Positions 15,188-19,581 of a stretch of 19,581 bases of DNA are shown piece after piece. The stretch is taken from assembly GCA_028293405.1 (NCBI GenBank), contig JAQGOW010000364.1, positions 1-19,581 on the forward strand, given 5' to 3'. Origin of the DNA: Verrucomicrobiales bacterium (GTDB taxonomy: Bacteria > Verrucomicrobiota > Verrucomicrobiia > Limisphaerales > Palsa-1400). Every line of letters begins with the position of its first letter. The first letter of the stretch is position 1. The position numbers and the translations under genes were made by a program. Below the pieces are notes generated by a model, which saw only the letters and a list, made by a program, of their open reading frames with translations, did not search any database and was not told the origin of the DNA.

Positions 15188-16720
15188 TCACTTCCTCGGC
15201 ACCCGCCCAATCCAAGTATTCTTCACCGCATATTTCAATTCGAGACCTTGAATCCCCGGCGCACGACCTGACGCACTTCGCACCACCAATCGGTCTGCTG
15301 GCCGCATCTTTGCGACCCACGGTTCATACGCCTGCGGCACGCCGTGATAAAAATCAATCGTGCGCAAAGTCTTCAAATCATCCGCCGTCATAAACGTCGG
15401 CTCAAAACCCAAAACATAACGCCACGGCGCGCGCGGATTCTTGAAAAACGTTTCATAGAAAACGTCCATGTTCGTCGAATAAATAATCCCGTCCTTCTCC
15501 GGCAACCAACCCGCCAATTCCGGATCGTCCTGCCGCATATATTCGACCTCGAGGCAATTCGTCCAACGCCCGCCAACATCAGTCGTCGTCGCGACATAAA
15601 AACTCGCGCACAACAACGCCGCCGCCGTCGCCCGGCCCATCGCGTTCAGCGCACCCGTCTCGATCAAATCCTGGATTTCCAACGCCATCCACACCAGCAG
15701 CGCGGGCACACCCCAATCCAGCCAAAACCGGTAAACCTGCATGCCGGCAATCGCGCCCAACACCGCCAACATAAACGCCGGATTAAAAACCGTCGCTGAC
15801 GTCCACCGTCCACGCGCCACGCGCCACAACAACAAACCCGCCGCGCAAACCAGCAGCAACGTGTCCGGCGTTTGCGCCATAAATTCCGTCACCAACTGCC
15901 GTTGCACCGTGTGCTGGCTAAACGCCGTCAACGCCAGCGCAACTTCGTCACCCAAAAAAGTAAACGGATGCCCGGTCAACGCCGCGCCGATCACGCTTCC
16001 CACCAACCAGCAAATGCCAAATCGCGCGCCGACACGAAACTCGCCGGCAAACAAAAACGCCGCCAAAACCAGCGCATACAAATACCAACAGCCAGTAATC
16101 CAAACCACCGCCGCCATCAAAGCCGTCGTCAAAATCATCTTCGTCGTTTGCCCCATTTTGAAACGCGCTAGAGGCGACCAAATCAAAAGCACCGACATCA
16201 CCACCACCATTTCGAGGATATAAGGCCGCCCACCCGTGATCCGCATTAAATTCACCGGAGCCGCCAGCACTACAACCACCAATGCCGCCAGCCAAGCCTC
16301 CGCGCGACGAAACCAAATCAACGGCACCACGACAAACGCCAGGAAAAGTCCCGCCACCGAAAACGCCACCATCCCATCCGCACCCACGCCTGCAAAACGG
16401 TGCACCCCTTGAACAATCAACTCCCAGCCCGCGCTATGATCCACCGGCGCATCCGCGCGCAGCACCAAAATGTCCGACCACGGTTTTCCCGCGAGCGCCT
16501 TGGCCGCATACCGCATCGCGTCCGTCACCGGCACAAAGCCGTAACCGACGATCTTCAGTGGAATTAAAATCAGTGTGACGACGACAGCAACCCAGACGAA
16601 CAGGGGAACATACTTCCTTCCTTGAACGTCATTATGAACCGTGCCCGCCGCCTCCTCTTTGCTCGATTGCGATTGGACCACGCCCCTTTGTAGTAATACC
16701 GCCGCCCAAAAGCAAACCAT
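15188..16720 (-). CDS. Orphan polytopic membrane protein, possibly GT-C-like
   Basis: About 510 residues, with around ten hydrophobic helices and a soluble C-terminal domain of about 130 residues. After the first clear membrane helix comes VPVTDAMRYAAKALAGKPW, which could correspond to the acidic loop after helix 1 in GT-C glycosyltransferases, but I see no certain family signature and do not assign a function. The tail (DPELAGWLPEKDGIIYSTN, FYHGVPQAYEPWVAKM) is polar and could sit in the periplasm. The start is uncertain. ATG 16720 is given; the frame is open to ATG 16807, but those residues (AAWEQRRRADTLQTLR) come from what looks like a dispersed intergenic repeat. The first clear helix begins only near 16620, so even 16720 may be too early. 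The gene converges on the exopolysaccharide block and might work with it. Confidence 0.75.
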   Translation of the reverse strand: MVCFWAAVLLQRGVVQSQSSKEEAAGTVHNDVQGRKYVPLFVWVAVVVTLILIPLKIVGYGFVPVTDAMRYAAKALAGKPWSDILVLRADAPVDHSAGWELIVQGVHRFAGVGADGMVAFSVAGLFLAFVVVPLIWFRRAEAWLAALVVVVLAAPVNLMRITGGRPYILEMVVVMSVLLIWSPLARFKMGQTTKMILTTALMAAVVWITGCWYLYALVLAAFLFAGEFRVGARFGICWLVGSVIGAALTGHPFTFLGDEVALALTAFSQHTVQRQLVTEFMAQTPDTLLLVCAAGLLLWRVARGRWTSATVFNPAFMLAVLGAIAGMQVYRFWLDWGVPALLVWMALEIQDLIETGALNAMGRATAAALLCASFYVATTTDVGGRWTNCLEVEYMRQDDPELAGWLPEKDGIIYSTNMDVFYETFFKNPRAPWRYVLGFEPTFMTADDLKTLRTIDFYHGVPQAYEPWVAKMRPADRLVVRSASGRAPGIQGLELKYAVKNTWIGRVPRK

Positions 16721-16867
16721 CGCTGAGCAAACGCTGCGGTGCGAAATGGCGCGAAGCGTTTGGAGAGTGTCGGCTCGCCGCCGCTGTTCCCAGGCTGCGA
16801 AAGGCATAATTGTTGACTCTCCGACGCACGCCTGAATAGAGTCGAAGGAGGATCACCAGATTGGGCT
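16721..16867. promoter_or_regulatory. Divergent intergenic region with possible dispersed repeat
   Basis: The stretch separates the polytopic membrane protein (minus) from the prepilin-like gene (plus). The part at about 16740-16803 (GCGCGAAGCGTTTGGAG, then CGGCTCGCCG) looks like a family of short repeats I associate with verrucomicrobial intergenic DNA; this is from memory, and no second full copy lies in the window. TTGACT (16813-16818) with AATAGA (16835-16840) makes a weak -35/-10 pair with a 16-base spacer reading toward the prepilin-like gene. AAGGAGG (16845-16851) is a strong Shine-Dalgarno sequence but sits 16 bases before the ATG, longer than usual. Confidence 0.4.
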
Positions 16868-17623
16868 ATGGCTATTCACCGGACCAAAGTAAAAAACGCT
16901 TTCACTCTCCTCGAACTCCTCGTGGTCGTGGGCTGTATCGGGCTGCTAACTGCACTCGCTCTTCCATTGCTTGGTCGTGCTCGATCTAATTCCGCCGAAG
17001 CCGCCTGCATGAACAACCTCGGCAATCTCGATCGCGCGTTCCTGACTTATTCCGACCAGAATCAGGGCCTTGTTCCGCAGGAGGGCAATATTGGTAAGTT
17101 GATCTCCGATCCTGTTAATGCCGCTGCTTGGTACAACGTCGCCGTTCAGCCGGAATACCCTGCGATGACGAATCTTTATAATAGTGGAAACTATCCATTG
17201 CCCGGCAACGGCAGTGTTTACTCATGTCCTTTGGCGACGATGCCTATTTCCCCGAGCAAGTCATACGCGTTTTTTATGTACGGCGAAAACGATTTTATCT
17301 GCGTCAACGCGTCCGACATCGCACTTGGAGCCCCCCAGACACGCATCAATCTGGTAACACGCCCATCGCAAACCATATATATTGGCGAGGTTTTGGCGAC
17401 CCCATCCAGTCCGTCACTTTCTGGCGTAACAGCTAACTATGCCGCCATTCGTCACAACGGGTTTGGCATGTTCGCGATGACCGATGGCAGCGTCCAAATG
17501 TTCACGACCAACGAATTCAACCACAACTATAGCGGCCCTGCCTCGGAGTGGTTTGCGAATGGCGTGAGTGGTGCCTTTACTAACAGGGCCTGCTACTGGT
17601 GGCCGACACCGAACACTCCTTAA
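16868..17623 (+). CDS. Prepilin-like protein with H-X9-DG motif
   Basis: A 251-residue protein with a basic N-terminus and NAFTLLELLVVVGCIGLL, a class III signal/N-methylation motif with the conserved Glu at +5, followed by LPLLGRARSNSAEAACMNNL, the usual start of the alpha-helical stalk. The globular part ends with HNGFGMFAMTDG: His, nine residues, then Asp-Gly, the H-X9-DG signature of prepilin-type proteins abundant in Planctomycetes and Verrucomicrobiota. The -1 residue is Ala rather than Gly. Such proteins are thought to be processed by a prepilin peptidase and placed in the envelope, but their functions are largely unknown. Its TAA overlaps the ATG of the next gene by one base (TAATG), so the two are translationally coupled. 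Confidence 0.92.
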   Translation: MAIHRTKVKNAFTLLELLVVVGCIGLLTALALPLLGRARSNSAEAACMNNLGNLDRAFLTYSDQNQGLVPQEGNIGKLISDPVNAAAWYNVAVQPEYPAMTNLYNSGNYPLPGNGSVYSCPLATMPISPSKSYAFFMYGENDFICVNASDIALGAPQTRINLVTRPSQTIYIGEVLATPSSPSLSGVTANYAAIRHNGFGMFAMTDGSVQMFTTNEFNHNYSGPASEWFANGVSGAFTNRACYWWPTPNTP

Positions 17624-19581
17624 TGAATAAAAGTTGCCAGTGGATATTGGCCCTGCTGCTCACCGCAGCTTCGACTATAGGCCAAACCTTTGTAGCCCCA
17701 ATCAAACCGGTCAACGGCCAGTGGCAACAAAGCGCTTCGGCAAACGGATTTTCAACGGTTCCCGTCATCAGCGCGGACGGTCGTTATTCAGTGTTTGTTA
17801 GTTCTGCAAAGGACGTCGTGCCCGGCCAGACGAACAGCCGTTTCCTCGACATCTTTTTACGCGACGCAAACACTGGGACGACGACGTTGGTCAGCAGCGA
17901 CAGCACAGGCGCAGGCGGGGCGATGGGCAACTCCTCTTATCCAGCTATCTCCTCCAATGCCCAGTTCGTCGCGTTTATCAGTACGGCTTCGAATCTGACC
18001 GCTCAGAACACCGGAACGCTTCCTCAGCTTTATGTTCGGGACGCCGTTTCGAATATCAACGAACTGATCACCGTCAGCCCAGCTGGTGCCCCGGGCCTTC
18101 GTGGATATACGACGGACTGCGATATTTCCGGGGATGGACGTTACGTCGCGTTCACAAGTTCGTTCACAAACTTAGCCGCTGGAGGCGGGCCTTTCATGAA
18201 CCTTTTCTTGCGCGATCGTATCACTCAAGCGACACAGCTCATCAGCGTACAAGCCACAAACACGGCGACAAATTCCATTGGCACCTGCGAATCCCCGAAC
18301 ATTTCTGCGGACGGTCAGCGCGTCGTCTTTGTCAGTAATGCTCGCGATCTCGTCGTCTGGCCTGGTACGCCTCCAATTACTACTAATGCATATTTCTATG
18401 ATCGCATAACCGGCACCAATACATGCCTTGCCCTCGACGCGCAGCAAGTCATCGGTGGTGTTCCGAAATCATCTTCAAATGTCGTCATCAGCGCCGATGG
18501 CTCGGCTGCCGCTTTTCTCGCCATAAGCAACAATCCGTTTCTGCTTTACGAAAATCTTAACACCAAACAGGTATCGATCGTCAGCACGCAGGCCGATTTC
18601 AATTTCGCGCCGCAGCTAAGCGGCGACGGACGTTGGCTGCTATACCGTGCTGGTTCAAACAACGCCGCTACCATCGCTCTTTGGGATTCGCAGCTTGCAA
18701 CTAATCTGCAAGTTGACGTCATGCTTGATGGAAATCCTGCGGGTGGTTCGTTCCCGGTCGCGCTGTCATATGATGGAAGTCGGGTCGTATTCGTTAGTAA
18801 CGCCACAAATCTCGCCGCTGATACTTCCAGTCGCGGCAACGCCATTTACGTTCGCGATATGATTTCTGGTGTCACCCGTCTTGTTGCGGCCTCGTTCGGG
18901 TCCAATTCAGCTTGGGACACGAATGCTCCTCCAGTGATCAGCGCCGACGGTTCTCGTGTTCTGTTCGTGTCAACGAACGACACCTACGTTTCAGGCGATT
19001 ACAACCATAACGCCGATGTCTTCTCGTGGACCTGGAACACCGGCGTAATTGAACTGGTCTCCGCACGTAGCACCGATGTTTTCAATGCCAGTGACTATTC
19101 TGGCACAATCCCGTCAGCTTTTACCGTCAGCTCCAATGGCAACTTCGTCGCCTTCGCCGCCAACGATGGCAACCTTATTCCCTCAGACACCAACGGGCTA
19201 CCGGATGTTTTCCTTCGAGACGTAGGCAACGGCGTTACGAAACTCGTCAGCAGTGATGACAACGGCCTTCTCTTCACGAATAAGGTCGCATTCCGTAACC
19301 CACTGAAACCGTCGTTAAGTGCCGACGGACGTTTTGTGGCCTACATACATGATTACGACAACGTCTATCTGCGCGACATCCAAAGCAACTCCCGCACGCT
19401 CATAACCACAACAAACGATAATTGGTTTACCGGCGCTTCGGGTTGCACCATTTCACCCGATGGCCGTTTCGTCGCCTTCGCGGCAACTCAGACTTCATGG
19501 ACAAACATCTACATTTACGACGCGATGAACATTTACATTTACGACGCCAGTACCGGCACAAACACGGGCATCACTTCGCCT
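17623..19581 (+). CDS. Secreted beta-propeller (PD40/TolB-like) repeat protein, partial at 3' end
   Basis: The frame opens with ATG 17623 and has no stop to the window end, giving 653 residues of an incomplete protein. A Sec signal peptide is clear (MNKSCQWILALLLTAASTIG-QTF). Eleven repeats follow, each with an IS-x-DG-R type motif: ISADGRY, ISSNAQF, ISGDGRY, ISADGQR, ISADGSA, LSGDGRW, LSYDGSR, ISADGSR, VSSNGNF, LSADGRF and ISPDGRF, beginning at 17767, 17947, 18124, 18301, 18487, 18616, 18763, 18937, 19126, 19315 and 19450. Each is followed by VxFVS- and VFLRD-type strands, the pattern of PD40/TolB-like propeller blades. Eleven exceeds one propeller, so two propellers or a longer array is likely. 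The missing C-terminus may hold a sorting or adhesion domain. It is coupled by TAATG to the prepilin-like gene. Confidence 0.9.
   Translation, partial: MNKSCQWILALLLTAASTIGQTFVAPIKPVNGQWQQSASANGFSTVPVISADGRYSVFVSSAKDVVPGQTNSRFLDIFLRDANTGTTTLVSSDSTGAGGAMGNSSYPAISSNAQFVAFISTASNLTAQNTGTLPQLYVRDAVSNINELITVSPAGAPGLRGYTTDCDISGDGRYVAFTSSFTNLAAGGGPFMNLFLRDRITQATQLISVQATNTATNSIGTCESPNISADGQRVVFVSNARDLVVWPGTPPITTNAYFYDRITGTNTCLALDAQQVIGGVPKSSSNVVISADGSAAAFLAISNNPFLLYENLNTKQVSIVSTQADFNFAPQLSGDGRWLLYRAGSNNAATIALWDSQLATNLQVDVMLDGNPAGGSFPVALSYDGSRVVFVSNATNLAADTSSRGNAIYVRDMISGVTRLVAASFGSNSAWDTNAPPVISADGSRVLFVSTNDTYVSGDYNHNADVFSWTWNTGVIELVSARSTDVFNASDYSGTIPSAFTVSSNGNFVAFAANDGNLIPSDTNGLPDVFLRDVGNGVTKLVSSDDNGLLFTNKVAFRNPLKPSLSADGRFVAYIHDYDNVYLRDIQSNSRTLITTTNDNWFTGASGCTISPDGRFVAFAATQTSWTNIYIYDAMNIYIYDASTGTNTGITSP
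19504..19551 (+). repeat. In-frame 24-base tandem duplication in the propeller gene
   Basis: Two 24-base units (19504-19527 and 19528-19551) both encode N-I-Y-I-Y-D-A plus one residue (Met, then Ser). They differ at one silent base in the Ile codon and in the last two codons. The copy lengthens the strand after the eleventh repeat motif without shifting the frame, which suggests recent slippage within a propeller blade. Confidence 0.8.

Overview
The window looks like a chromosomal segment of a Verrucomicrobiota bacterium, most likely of the Pedosphaera/Limisphaerales type. This is inferred from gene content, with no database search. The main pointers are two prepilin-like proteins with H-X9-DG type signatures, a bacterial TMTC-like membrane protein with C-terminal TPRs, a long propeller-repeat protein with ISADGR-type motifs, weak or absent Shine-Dalgarno sites, and short intergenic repeats of a kind I associate with this group. 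No rRNA, tRNA, CRISPR array, transposase or phage gene was seen.

Layout. (1) 1-161: 3' end of an unidentified plus-strand gene. (2) 178-about 1293, minus: an odd prepilin-like protein with a second, C-terminal membrane segment and no conventional start codon. (3) 1401-2633, plus: tandem cyclophilin genes, one a lipoprotein and one cytosolic. (4) 2638-8384, minus: a compact three-gene unit read in the order formylglycine-generating enzyme (lipoprotein, both catalytic cysteines present), TMTC-like GT-C/TPR membrane protein, and secreted multidomain glycoside-hydrolase-like protein. (5) 8528-8788, plus: a small two-helix PLDc_N-like membrane protein. (6) 8875-15138, plus: an exopolysaccharide export block of outer-membrane barrel, Wza-like export protein with an added coiled coil, Wzc-like co-polymerase/BY-kinase, and GT2 glycosyltransferase. 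(7) 15188-about 16720, minus: an orphan polytopic membrane protein converging on the GT2 gene, with four CACTGAA repeats between the two. (8) 16868-19581, plus: an H-X9-DG prepilin-like protein overlapping by one base (TAATG) a secreted propeller-repeat protein that runs off the window end.

How the parts fit. Block 6 is a recognisable Wzx/Wzy-style export apparatus without its flippase or polymerase in view: the GT2 enzyme would help build the repeat unit, the BY-kinase/co-polymerase would control chain assembly, and the Wza-like protein with the barrel would handle passage across the outer membrane. Block 4 suggests envelope or extracellular glycan and sulfate-ester work: FGE activates sulfatases, TMTC-like proteins are putative membrane glycosyltransferases, and the third gene looks like a secreted glycan-binding hydrolase. 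No sulfatase is present in the window. Block 8 pairs a pilin-like protein with a large secreted propeller and may be an unstudied surface system. The least conventional items are the FGE/TMTC/hydrolase unit, the two-membrane-segment prepilin-like protein, the coiled-coil Wza-like protein without a lipobox, and the coupled prepilin/propeller pair.
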